Made by a program: the position numbers and the translations under genes. Below, piece by piece: positions 1 through 5,144 of a stretch of 5,144 nt of DNA (the first letter of the stretch is position 1; the number at the start of each line of letters is the position of its first letter). Below the pieces are notes generated by a model. The model had not been told where the DNA came from, made no database searches, and saw only the letters and a program-made list of their open reading frames with translations. Source of the stretch: Campylobacteraceae bacterium (lineage in GTDB: Bacteria > Campylobacterota > Campylobacteria > Campylobacterales > Sulfurovaceae); the NCBI GenBank assembly GCA_027083075.1, contig JALWQQ010000143.1:1-5144 (forward strand), given 5' to 3'.

Positions 1-26
1 GCGATATAGGGGTTGTCGAAGATCAA
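1..26 (-). CDS. lysS: Start of a gene, probably lysyl-tRNA synthetase (5' fragment only)
   Basis: Only the first eight codons are inside the window, reading (M)IFDNPYI and then running off the left edge. The initiation codon is TTG at 24-26. An in-frame TAG lies a short way upstream with no ATG or GTG in between, so TTG is the only usable start in this frame. An AAGGAGAG ribosome binding site sits just upstream at suitable spacing. The product call rests mainly on gene order: in Campylobacter jejuni and relatives, lysS follows gatC, cvpA and fur in this orientation. The short peptide resembles N-termini of lysyl-tRNA synthetases from this phylum as I recall them, but eight residues cannot prove it. 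If correct, it charges tRNA-Lys with lysine in the cytoplasm. Confidence 0.6.
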
Positions 27-55
27 TGCCTCTCTCCTTGGCTAAATTCTCGCGG

Positions 56-61
56 ATTGTA
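56..61 (-). promoter_or_regulatory. Possible -10 element for the lysS-like gene
   Basis: On the minus strand, the 48-nt gap between the fur stop and the TTG start contains TACAAT, a five-of-six match to TATAAT. It would place transcription start about 20-25 nt before the TTG. No good -35 is seen, although sigma-70 promoters in Campylobacterota often lack one. Read-through from fur is equally likely. Confidence 0.3.
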
Positions 62-74
62 ACATAGCATTGAT

Positions 75-515
75 TTATTTACGGCAGTCACTACAGAGTC
101 CTACTATCTTCATCGTGTGATCACTCATCGCGAAGTCGAAGGCACGTGCGATCTCCTCTTGTCGCCTTTCTATCGTCTCGTCGAAAAACTCGATGATCTT
201 ACCACAAGCGGTGCAGATGAGATGATCGTGGTGTTTTTTGAGACCCAGTTCGTACTTTTTCCCCTGCACACCAAATGAGATCGAAGAGGCGATGCCGGAC
301 TCTTCCATCAGAGCCAGCGTACGATAGACGGTAGCGATACCGATACCCGCTTCGGGATATTGTATTTTGAGAAGCCGATGGATCTCTTCGGGGGTATGGT
401 GTGCATCGTTTTCATAAAGACATTTGAGGATTAGCTCACGTTGTTTAGTAAACTTGAGTCGCTTGTGTTTGAGTATCTTCTTGAACTGTGCAAGGAGTTT
501 GTCGTAGGTGATCAT
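75..515 (-). CDS. fur: Fur-family ferric uptake regulator
   Basis: A 146-residue cytoplasmic metal-sensing repressor, a typical Fur length. The N-terminal winged-helix DNA-binding domain covers about residues 1-85 and includes the recognition-helix motif ATVYRTL (61-67). The C-terminal dimerisation and metal domain carries the HHDH cluster (95-98), a CxxC pair (C101, C104), acidic and histidine residues (E109, D112, H133) and a second CxxC near the end (C141, C144). The two CxxC pairs form the structural Zn site known in Campylobacter and Helicobacter Fur. The ATG overlaps the stop codon of cvpA as ATGA, with a GGAG ribosome site inside cvpA, indicating translational coupling. No promoter is obvious right before it, so it probably depends on upstream promoters, as described for C. 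jejuni fur. PerR is the main alternative, but synteny with gatC, cvpA and lysS favours Fur. Confidence 0.92.
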   Translation of the reverse strand: MITYDKLLAQFKKILKHKRLKFTKQRELILKCLYENDAHHTPEEIHRLLKIQYPEAGIGIATVYRTLALMEESGIASSISFGVQGKKYELGLKKHHDHLICTACGKIIEFFDETIERRQEEIARAFDFAMSDHTMKIVGLCSDCRK

Positions 516-1084
516 GGCGAGGACTCCGTTTTCGTCCGATTGCCATCACTACTTACAGCGATCGGTGTGTTTATGTGTGCTCTTTCATCGCTAAGCAGTT
601 GCGGTGAGAGTATGGCGATGCTCTTTCTCAGATAGGGATAAAGCAGGCTCTTTTGTGTGAGTCGTTGCAGTTTTGCATGAAGAAACTCGAAGTGTTCCGC
701 AAGTACAACCAGTAGTGCGGCTACCAGTAGATATTTCAGTGTCGTACTAAGCCAGCCGAGTATTCTGCTTAGGGGTGTGAGCGAAAGCTCTGCGCGATAG
801 TGCACGAAAATCGCGGCAAGGATCACGCAGCCAAGCCAAACGGCACCGAGTATGCTCATAAAGCCAAGCATTTCGAGCAGTGCTTTGTTTTGCAAAGAGA
901 GAAGATAGCGATCGATCAGTGTGGCGGCATCGTGCGAAAGCCTTGCGGCGGCAAAGAGCCCTGCCGCTAAGCCGAAAAAAGAGGCGAATGCGCGCGTAAA
1001 ACCGTAGATGAACCCTTTGATGCCAAGGATCAATGCAATGCCGACAATAGTTATATCAACCAGTGAGAGCCCGACTGTCTTCAT
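512..1084 (-). CDS. cvpA: CvpA-family inner membrane protein
   Basis: A 190-residue integral membrane protein with four predicted transmembrane segments at roughly residues 9-28, 30-48, 70-94 and 110-130. The glycine-rich GIKGFIYGF near residue 21 and LSRILGWLSTTLK near residue 105 fit the two repeated signatures of the CvpA/colicin V production family. After the last helix comes a hydrophilic tail of about 60 residues, which is poorly conserved in this family. CvpA was named for colicin V export in Escherichia coli; its general role is unresolved, with links to envelope homeostasis. The gene starts 26 nt after the pilT stop with only a weak ribosome site (GGGA), and its stop overlaps the fur start by 4 nt. 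In C. jejuni a CvpA-family gene holds the same place between gatC and fur, which supports the call. Confidence 0.82.
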   Translation of the reverse strand: MKTVGLSLVDITIVGIALILGIKGFIYGFTRAFASFFGLAAGLFAAARLSHDAATLIDRYLLSLQNKALLEMLGFMSILGAVWLGCVILAAIFVHYRAELSLTPLSRILGWLSTTLKYLLVAALLVVLAEHFEFLHAKLQRLTQKSLLYPYLRKSIAILSPQLLSDERAHINTPIAVSSDGNRTKTESSP

Positions 1085-1110
1085 AACAATGTCCCGATCG
1101 ATATAGCCAT

Positions 1111-2178
1111 TTAGTAGCGCCCCAGTGCTTTGGAGATCTCATCCGGTTTGTTGGCATATTGTAGAGCGGTCTCTCTTGAGATAAGACCTTGCTTAAAGAG
1201 TGTCGTAAGCGATTGTGTTTGCGTTTGCATGCCGCTATCCTCTTGCCCGAGTTGCATTTGCGAGTAGATCTGGTGTACCTTGTCTTCGCGGATGAGGTTG
1301 GCAATCGCATGGTTGGTGACCATGATTTCGTGGGCAGCGATACGTCCGCCGCCGACTTTGGGCAAGAGTGACTGTGCAATGACCGCAACCAAGGAGGTAG
1401 AGAGCATGGCGCGAATTTGCGGCTGTTCATCGCCGGTAAAGACATCGATGATACGGTTAACCGTACTCGGTGCCGATGAAGTGTGCAGGGTACCGAAGAC
1501 GAGGTGACCCGTTTCGGCTGCGGTAAGTGCCGCCTCGATCGTCTCTTTGTCCCGCATCTCACCGATGAGGATGATGTCGGGGTCCTGGCGCATCGCATAT
1601 TTGAGTGCAGTGGCGAAAGTAGCGGTATCTTCACCGATCCCTCTGTGTGAAAAGACCGATTTTTTATTTTCATGAATAAATTCGACAGGATCCTCGACGG
1701 TAACGATATGTTTGTATTCGTTTTCATTGATCTCGTTCAGCATGGCAGCCAAAGTGGTAGATTTACCCGAGCCTGTAGGACCCGTCACCAAGATGAGCCC
1801 CTTTTCGCGCTTGATCAATTGTTTGAAGACCAAGGGGGCGCCGAGTGCGTCCAGCGAGGGGATCTCGATCGGAATGATACGAAATGCCGCAGCTACATCG
1901 CCAAGCGTGCGATAATAATTTGCCCTAAAGCGTCCGATACTCGGAAGCATGAGTGCAAAGTCAAGCTCACCATACTCTTCGAAATGTTGCTTCTGCTTCT
2001 CGGTAATCAGCGAGTAGCACATCTCTTGAATATCATCGCCCGTGAGTTTTGGTAGATTGACGGGGCGCAGTCTGCCGTCGATCCTGATTTGGGGTTCCGT
2101 ACGACTGACGAGGTGTAGATCCGAAGCACCGTGTGCCACGACACTTTGGAGTAGTTTTTTGATATCGAAGCTCGCCAT
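1111..2178 (-). CDS. pilT: PilT-type pilus retraction ATPase
   Basis: A 355-residue cytoplasmic hexameric ATPase that powers type IV pilus retraction, close to the usual PilT length. After an N-terminal PAS-like domain (about 1-100, with the early ASDLHL motif) comes the RecA-like core: Walker A GPTGSGKST at 133-141, Asp box VEDPVEF around 161-167, Walker B DIILIGEMRD at 201-210 and His box ETGHLVFGTLHT at 222-233. The PilT-specific C-terminal motif, AIRNLIRE in the classical protein, reads AIANLIRE at 291-298, with alanine replacing the arginine. This motif, the length and the lack of a PilB-type tetracysteine zinc region separate it from the extension ATPase PilB. A paralogue such as PilU is possible. 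It starts 21 nt after gatC with AAGGA upstream. No other pilus gene is in view, and this gene interrupts the gatC-cvpA adjacency seen in C. jejuni. Confidence 0.93.
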   Translation of the reverse strand: MASFDIKKLLQSVVAHGASDLHLVSRTEPQIRIDGRLRPVNLPKLTGDDIQEMCYSLITEKQKQHFEEYGELDFALMLPSIGRFRANYYRTLGDVAAAFRIIPIEIPSLDALGAPLVFKQLIKREKGLILVTGPTGSGKSTTLAAMLNEINENEYKHIVTVEDPVEFIHENKKSVFSHRGIGEDTATFATALKYAMRQDPDIILIGEMRDKETIEAALTAAETGHLVFGTLHTSSAPSTVNRIIDVFTGDEQPQIRAMLSTSLVAVIAQSLLPKVGGGRIAAHEIMVTNHAIANLIREDKVHQIYSQMQLGQEDSGMQTQTQSLTTLFKQGLISRETALQYANKPDEISKALGRY

Positions 2179-2199
2179 AGATCCTATTCCTTTTTATTT

Positions 2200-2490
2200 C
2201 TATTCGATAATTGCAGGCACGATAAAGAAGTCCTCATCGCTTTGCGGTGCGCGCGAGAGGATTTTCTTTGCCGTTTCGGTGTCTTGTACCGCTTTGTCTT
2301 CTCGTAGCGGTGTGCCACCTTCGAGTGTAGAGAAGGCGGCATCCAGCCCTTCGGTATTGAGTTCATTGAGGTTGTCGATATAGCCTAAGATATCACTAAG
2401 TTGCTGCATCACCTGCTCTTTTTTCTCATCTTCTATCGTCAAATGCGAGAGTTTTTCGAGTTTGGAGAGCAACGTAAGATCAATTTTCAT
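2200..2490 (-). CDS. gatC: Glutamyl-tRNA(Gln)/aspartyl-tRNA(Asn) amidotransferase subunit C
   Basis: A 96-residue subunit of the GatCAB enzyme, which converts mischarged Glu-tRNA(Gln) and/or Asp-tRNA(Asn) to the correct aminoacyl-tRNA. GatC wraps around GatA and helps hold it to GatB. The sequence shows the N-terminal helical segment with LEKLSHLTIEDEKK (11-24), the LREDKA motif (62-67) and the typical C-terminus APQSDEDFFIVPAIIE (81-96). The start chosen is ATG at 2488-2490, which has AGAGGA about 8 nt upstream and gives the usual family length; a TTG 21 nt farther upstream would add seven residues and place the ribosome site inside the gene. gatA and gatB are absent here, which is normal because gat genes are scattered in Campylobacterota. 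It is the first gene of the leftward operon. Confidence 0.93.
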   Translation of the reverse strand: MKIDLTLLSKLEKLSHLTIEDEKKEQVMQQLSDILGYIDNLNELNTEGLDAAFSTLEGGTPLREDKAVQDTETAKKILSRAPQSDEDFFIVPAIIE

Positions 2491-2520
2491 ACATTTTTCC
2501 TCTGAAATCAAGTCGGACTT

Positions 2521-2549
2521 ATTATATATTAATTCGGATTAAGATATAA
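2521..2549 (-). promoter_or_regulatory. Predicted promoter of the gatC-pilT-cvpA-fur operon
   Basis: Read on the minus strand, a perfect TATAAT lies at 2521-2526. A -35-like TTATAT at 2544-2549 is separated from it by exactly 17 bp. Transcription would start near 2514, leaving a leader of about 24 nt that carries the AGAGGA ribosome site of gatC. The -35 is weak by E. coli standards but acceptable for this phylum. It overlaps the rightward promoter. Confidence 0.6.
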
Positions 2550-2550
2550 C
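2522..2550 (+). promoter_or_regulatory. Predicted promoter of the FTR-type gene
   Basis: On the plus strand, a -35-like TTATAT at 2522-2527 and a -10 TATAAC at 2545-2550 are separated by 17 bp. Transcription would begin near 2557, about 30 nt before the ATG, and the leader contains AAGGAG. It is the near mirror image of the leftward promoter, so the two compete for the same stretch of DNA. Confidence 0.5.
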
Positions 2551-2587
2551 TACGGGCAACAGAAACGAAAGATAAAGGAGTGATCCG

Positions 2588-2941
2588 ATGATGCAGCAGA
2601 TCGATATGAATTCGCCCGAGTTTAAGGCGGAATTAGAGAAGACGTGGAATTTTGTTCATAAAGTTTGTGAGAGTAAGGGGTGGGTTTTGGGACCCAACGA
2701 TGATGTTAACGAGGGGGTGGCGATGGGGCTTGCGCGTCACCGCTTGCTTTATGGTAAACGATTTTGTCCCTGTTTTATGGTCGAACCCGATCCCGACAAG
2801 CCGGGCAAGTATAGAAGCACTGACGGTCGTATCTGCCCCTGTAAACCCGCGATAGAAAGAGAGATACCCGAGGATGGGATATGTCACTGCCAAATCTTCT
2901 GTACACCCGAATATAAAGCCCAAAGTCAAAATCAAGCGTAG
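2588..2941 (+). CDS. Ferredoxin-thioredoxin reductase catalytic (beta) subunit-like protein
   Basis: A 117-residue soluble protein with the cysteine signature of the FTR catalytic chain: CPC (60-62), CPC (83-85) and CHC (99-101). By analogy with the cyanobacterial enzyme, C60, C83, C85 and C99 would bind a [4Fe-4S] cluster, and C62 with C101 would form the redox-active disulfide. Such enzymes pass electrons from ferredoxin to thioredoxin-type disulfides. The loops between motifs are 20 and 13 residues, longer than the 16 and 8 of the classical chloroplast/cyanobacterial enzyme, and an extra cysteine (C105) follows the CHC motif. No variable (alpha) subunit is nearby. The start ATG at 2588 lies 7 nt after AAGGAG; an ATG immediately downstream is a less well spaced alternative. 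It is divergent from gatC and followed by a rhodanese gene. The family call is strong; the physiological partner is unknown. Confidence 0.88.
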   Translation: MMQQIDMNSPEFKAELEKTWNFVHKVCESKGWVLGPNDDVNEGVAMGLARHRLLYGKRFCPCFMVEPDPDKPGKYRSTDGRICPCKPAIEREIPEDGICHCQIFCTPEYKAQSQNQA

Positions 2942-3059
2942 TGTCCTATGCTTGTTAACCTCCATTTACCATAAGAAAGTAATATGAAAAAGTTTACAGC
3001 AAATTATAATTCTAAATGACTATAATTGCGCTTTATTTTTTCGTCAGGGAGTAGAGACT
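2942..3059. other. 118-nt spacer between the FTR-type and rhodanese genes
   Basis: No hairpin followed by a T-run is visible after the FTR-type stop, so no rho-independent terminator can be called. The right half is AT-rich and holds two TATAAT hexamers (3005-3010 and 3021-3026), each followed by T, 16 nt apart. This suggests an independent or additional promoter for the rhodanese group. Confidence 0.6.
3021..3026 (+). promoter_or_regulatory. Predicted -10 element for the rhodanese-yqiA-dapE operon
   Basis: A perfect TATAAT whose start site would fall about 25-30 nt before the rhodanese ATG; AGGGAG at 3046-3051 lies 8 nt before that ATG. A second TATAAT at 3005-3010 could act as an alternative start. 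No clear -35 accompanies either, which is common for Campylobacterota sigma-70 promoters. Confidence 0.5.
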
Positions 3060-3404
3060 ATGACAGTAACATTGCAGCAGCAACAAGTAAACTCTGCAGA
3101 GCTTCAAGAGCTTTTAAAAGCACGCGAAGAGGGCAGAGCCGACTTTATCTTGGTTGATGTAAGAGAGCCTTACGAGTACGAGATGGGGCACATCAAAGGT
3201 GTCGATATGCTCAAGCCTACGTCGACCTTTCAGCAGTGGGCACAAGATCTCTTTGACGAGACTAAAGATAAAAAGGTGATCTTTACCTGCCGTACCGGCA
3301 GCCGTAGTGCGCAAGTAACACACATCTTCGCACAAAACGGACATGAAGGGGCGATCAACCACTACGGCGGTATCGTCACCTACGGCGGTGAGATCGAGAG
3401 TTAA
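3060..3404 (+). CDS. Single-domain rhodanese-like protein
   Basis: A 114-residue protein covering one rhodanese domain, with no signal peptide or membrane segment, so probably cytoplasmic. Conserved features are the DVREPYEYEMGHI segment (33-45), and the active-site loop beginning at C77 in CRTGSRS (77-83), where the cysteine would carry a persulfide. The CxxGxR pattern fits sulfurtransferases of the GlpE/PspE type, which move sulfane sulfur from thiosulfate or polysulfide to acceptors such as cyanide, thioredoxin or other thiols. The first ten residues are rich in glutamine and lie outside the domain. The ATG follows AGGGAG by 8 nt. It is separated by 118 nt from the FTR-type gene and by only 5 nt from the hydrolase gene downstream. 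Sulfur trafficking is likely; the true donor and acceptor cannot be read from sequence. Confidence 0.88.
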   Translation: MTVTLQQQQVNSAELQELLKAREEGRADFILVDVREPYEYEMGHIKGVDMLKPTSTFQQWAQDLFDETKDKKVIFTCRTGSRSAQVTHIFAQNGHEGAINHYGGIVTYGGEIES

Positions 3405-3409
3405 GCAAA

Positions 3410-3964
3410 ATGTGCGAGATCCTCTATATACACGGTTTTGCATCGTGCGGTAGAGGAGTCAAATCGACACGTTTGGCGCATCGCTTTGCACCGACGAAGG
3501 TTTGTGCGCCCGATCTTCCCGTATCACCCGACGAGGCGATCGCTTTTTTAAGCGAACTTATAGAGACGCGCCGCCCCTCTATGCTTGTCGGCTCTTCGCT
3601 GGGCGGTTACTATGCTACCTATCTTGCCGAATATTTCGGACTCAAAGCGGTACTCATCAACCCTTCGACAAGACCCTACGAGACCTTGGCCCCTTTTGTC
3701 GGAGAAAACCGCCGTTTTTGCGACAATGCACCATTTCTTTGGCGCAGAGATTATCTTGACTCTTTGCGAAAATTGGATACAATCCCTTCAAAAGCCGACT
3801 ATTTGGTGTTGTTGCAAAGCGGTGACGAGGTACTTGACTATCGTCATGCCTTAAAGCGTTATGCGGCATTTAAGACGATAGTCGAGAGCGGCGGTAGCCA
3901 TCGCTTTGAAAATATCGATGCCTATCTCGATATGATTGAACGGTTCCATCTTCAACGAAAGTAA
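3410..3964 (+). CDS. YqiA-like alpha/beta hydrolase (putative esterase)
   Basis: A 184-residue small alpha/beta hydrolase resembling the YqiA/YcfP (UPF0227) group. It begins almost directly with the first beta strand and the oxyanion-type motif YIHGF (6-10). The nucleophile elbow is GSSLGG (61-66), making S63 the likely catalytic serine. INPS follows at 83-86. The probable acid is D139 in the SGDEVLD segment, and the probable catalytic histidine is H164 in GGSHRF, completing a Ser-Asp-His triad. No lid domain, signal peptide or membrane segment is seen, so it is likely a cytosolic esterase or thioesterase; E. coli YqiA shows esterase activity but its natural substrate is unknown. The ATG is 5 nt after the rhodanese stop with a GAGAG-type ribosome site inside that gene, so the two are probably translated together. 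Confidence 0.82.
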   Translation: MCEILYIHGFASCGRGVKSTRLAHRFAPTKVCAPDLPVSPDEAIAFLSELIETRRPSMLVGSSLGGYYATYLAEYFGLKAVLINPSTRPYETLAPFVGENRRFCDNAPFLWRRDYLDSLRKLDTIPSKADYLVLLQSGDEVLDYRHALKRYAAFKTIVESGGSHRFENIDAYLDMIERFHLQRK

Positions 3965-3968
3965 ATAC

Positions 3969-5081
3969 ATGCATGTTGTCGATCTGTTGATCAAATTGCT
4001 CTCTTTTCGCTCTATTACGCCCGATGATGACGGTGCACTGTCGTTTATACGGGACTACCTTCCCGATTTCGATGCCTTTTGGCTCAATGAGGGCGGGGTA
4101 AAAAACCTCTTTTTAAGTAAGGTATTTGATGACAAGGGCCCGCATCTCTGTTTTGCAGGGCATGTCGATGTGGTGCCGCCGGGAGAGGGGTGGCAAAGCG
4201 ATCCGTTCGTGCCGCGCATCGAGGCGGGCAAGATCTATGCGCGTGGCGCACAAGATATGAAGAGCGGTGTTGCCGCCTTTGTGCAAGCGTGCAAAGAGGC
4301 AGAGCCGGGTGTCGGACGATTATCGTTGTTGCTGACTTCCGATGAGGAGGGAGAGGCGACGCATGGTACGCGGATCATGCTTGAGGCACTCAAAGAGAAA
4401 GCATTGCTGCCGGATTTTTGCGTCGTAGCGGAACCGACCTGCGAGGAGCGCTTCGGCGATGCCATTAAGATCGGTAGGCGCGGCTCTATCAACGGTTATC
4501 TGACGATACGCGGAAAGCAAGGACATGCCGCCTATCCCGAAAAGGCGATCAATCCCGTCCATCTCATTGCGCCGCGCCTTGCGGAGTTAGCAGGCAAAGA
4601 TCTGGACGAGGGTGATGAGAATTTCGCGCCCTCGAAGATCGTGATCACCGATATTCGTGGAGGCATGGAGGTTACCAACGTCACGCCTGCGGAGCTTAAG
4701 ATCATGTTCAATGTGCGCAATTCTACAAAGACTACACAAGAAGATGTTAGAGTGCATATCGAAAAGCTATGCGAAGGGCTTGCGTACGACTTGCGCTTGA
4801 CACAAGGCTCATACCCCTTTCTTACCGATCGCAACAGCTTGATCGTCAAGGCAATCGGTGAGGCGATAGCGGAAGTGACGGGCATCGAGCCTAAACTTTC
4901 GACGGCGGGCGGGACGAGCGATGCGCGTTTTATGGGAGCGTACGGTATCGATGTCGTCGAATTCGGTGTCGTCAACGATACGATCCACGCACCCGACGAG
5001 CGCACCGGTATCGATGAGGTCACGCAGCTCTACGAGATCTTTGCAAGGCTAATAAAGTCGATAATGAAGGATAACGGATGA
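3969..5081 (+). CDS. dapE: Succinyl-diaminopimelate desuccinylase
   Basis: A 370-residue M20-family metallohydrolase that removes succinate from N-succinyl-LL-2,6-diaminopimelate in the succinylase branch of lysine and meso-diaminopimelate synthesis, feeding protein and peptidoglycan synthesis. The di-zinc site is complete: H65 and D67 in GHVDVVP, bridging D96 in GAQDMKSG, catalytic E126 and ligand E127 in TSDEEG, E155 in AEPT, and H340 in NDTIHAPDE. The DapE-typical [11 protein letters not shown] is at 311-321. The lid/dimerisation domain spans about 170-285, with [10 protein letters not shown] and GKQGHAAYP near its start. ATG at 3969 is chosen, 4 nt after the hydrolase stop, because it starts with the family-typical helix; a TTG at 3936 would add 11 residues overlapping the hydrolase gene. 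The ribosome site is weak, consistent with coupling. ArgE-type acetylornithine deacetylase is the main alternative, but the motifs favour DapE. Confidence 0.94.
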   Translation: MHVVDLLIKLLSFRSITPDDDGALSFIRDYLPDFDAFWLNEGGVKNLFLSKVFDDKGPHLCFAGHVDVVPPGEGWQSDPFVPRIEAGKIYARGAQDMKSGVAAFVQACKEAEPGVGRLSLLLTSDEEGEATHGTRIMLEALKEKALLPDFCVVAEPTCEERFGDAIKIGRRGSINGYLTIRGKQGHAAYPEKAINPVHLIAPRLAELAGKDLDEGDENFAPSKIVITDIRGGMEVTNVTPAELKIMFNVRNSTKTTQEDVRVHIEKLCEGLAYDLRLTQGSYPFLTDRNSLIVKAIGEAIAEVTGIEPKLSTAGGTSDARFMGAYGIDVVEFGVVNDTIHAPDERTGIDEVTQLYEIFARLIKSIMKDNG

Positions 5082-5144
5082 GACGATTTTTTCTATTTGC
5101 TGCACTCTTGTGGACAGTAACGGTAGCCCTATATGGTGTCGAGT
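5078..5144 (+). CDS. Start of a probably exported protein (5' fragment)
   Basis: The first 22 codons are present: two arginines after the initiator methionine, then a hydrophobic stretch [17 protein letters not shown] ending near the window edge. This is a typical Sec signal peptide or single N-terminal membrane anchor, so the product probably leaves the cytoplasm or sits in the inner membrane. The ATG overlaps the dapE stop as ATGA, and GAAGGA lies 6 nt upstream, so it should be co-translated with dapE. The function cannot be identified from this fragment. Confidence 0.75.
   Translation, partial: MRRFFLFAALLWTVTVALYGVE

Larger units (their letters stand above)
2521..2550. repeat. Imperfect 30-bp palindrome between divergent genes
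   Basis: Two 15-nt arms meet at a central CG (2535-2536), with 12 of 15 positions pairing symmetrically; the core TTAATTCGGATTAA is nearly perfect. The symmetry covers both predicted divergent promoters. It may be a by-product of two similar promoters facing each other, or an operator for a dimeric regulator. The sequence does not match a recognisable Fur box. Confidence 0.6.

Noticed and set aside
1056..1727. A 223-codon open frame on the minus strand overlapping pilT
   Set aside because: It lies in another frame of a complete pilT with all ATPase motifs, and its translation is rich in Arg, Ser and Pro with no domain, typical of a shadow frame.
2491..2511. A 7-residue N-terminal extension of GatC from a TTG start
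   Set aside because: The AGAGGA ribosome site lies inside this extension and points to the ATG at 2488-2490, which gives the usual family length.
2521..2550. The palindrome as a Fur box
   Set aside because: It is AT-rich and symmetric, but lacks the GATAAT-type repeats expected of Fur sites; the match is no better than chance by eye.
2942..2990. A rho-independent terminator after the FTR-type gene
   Set aside because: No stable GC-rich stem followed by a T-run could be found; only the short palindrome GTTAAC is present.
2984..3019. An 11-codon ATG-started mini-ORF (MKKFTANYNSK) in the spacer before the rhodanese gene
   Set aside because: There is no convincing ribosome site, it lies mostly upstream of the likely transcription start, and it has no regulatory codon run or attenuator hairpin.
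3936..3968. An 11-residue N-terminal extension of DapE from a TTG start
   Set aside because: It overlaps the end of the hydrolase gene, uses a rare start, and the ATG at 3969 already begins at the family-typical first helix.
4532..5023. A 163-codon open frame antisense to dapE
   Set aside because: It sits entirely opposite the conserved dapE C-terminal half and shows no recognisable motif or ribosome site; likely a codon-bias artefact.

Overview
The window looks like chromosomal DNA from a Campylobacterota (Epsilonproteobacteria) member, most likely a free-living, sulfur-associated lineage such as Sulfurovum or a relative. The main reason is the left-hand gene order gatC-(pilT)-cvpA-fur-lysS. 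Without pilT, this matches the gatC-cvpA-fur-lysS block known from Campylobacter jejuni. Moderate GC content, tight gene packing and a type IV pilus retraction ATPase argue for an environmental relative rather than a pathogen. The genus assignment is inference.

Layout. Two transcription units diverge from a short AT-rich region at about 2491-2587. Leftward (minus strand): gatC (GatCAB amidotransferase subunit C), pilT (pilus retraction ATPase), a CvpA-family membrane protein, a Fur-family metalloregulator, and the first eight codons of a gene that is probably lysS. Spacings are 21 nt, 26 nt, a 4-nt ATGA overlap and 48 nt, so this reads as one operon. Rightward (plus strand): a stand-alone ferredoxin-thioredoxin reductase catalytic-type protein, a 118-nt gap with its own promoter-like sequences, then a single-domain rhodanese, a YqiA-like alpha/beta hydrolase, a DapE-type succinyl-diaminopimelate desuccinylase, and the start of a gene with a signal-peptide-like N-terminus. 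The last four are separated by 5 nt, 4 nt and a 4-nt overlap.

How they fit together. The leftward operon joins translation fidelity (GatC, probably LysS) with iron-responsive control (Fur) and two envelope-related proteins; it is a conserved synteny block more than a single pathway. The rightward side places two thiol/sulfur proteins (FTR-type and rhodanese) next to the lysine/meso-diaminopimelate gene dapE. A functional link between FTR and rhodanese is plausible but rests only on adjacency.

The most distinctive non-coding feature is an imperfect 30-bp palindrome at 2521-2550. It contains two mirror-image promoters in which each -10 hexamer lies almost on top of the other's -35 hexamer. I see no rRNA, tRNA, CRISPR array, insertion sequence or convincing rho-independent terminator. 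No clearly new multi-gene system is evident; the best leads are the shared promoter and the unusual stand-alone FTR-type protein.
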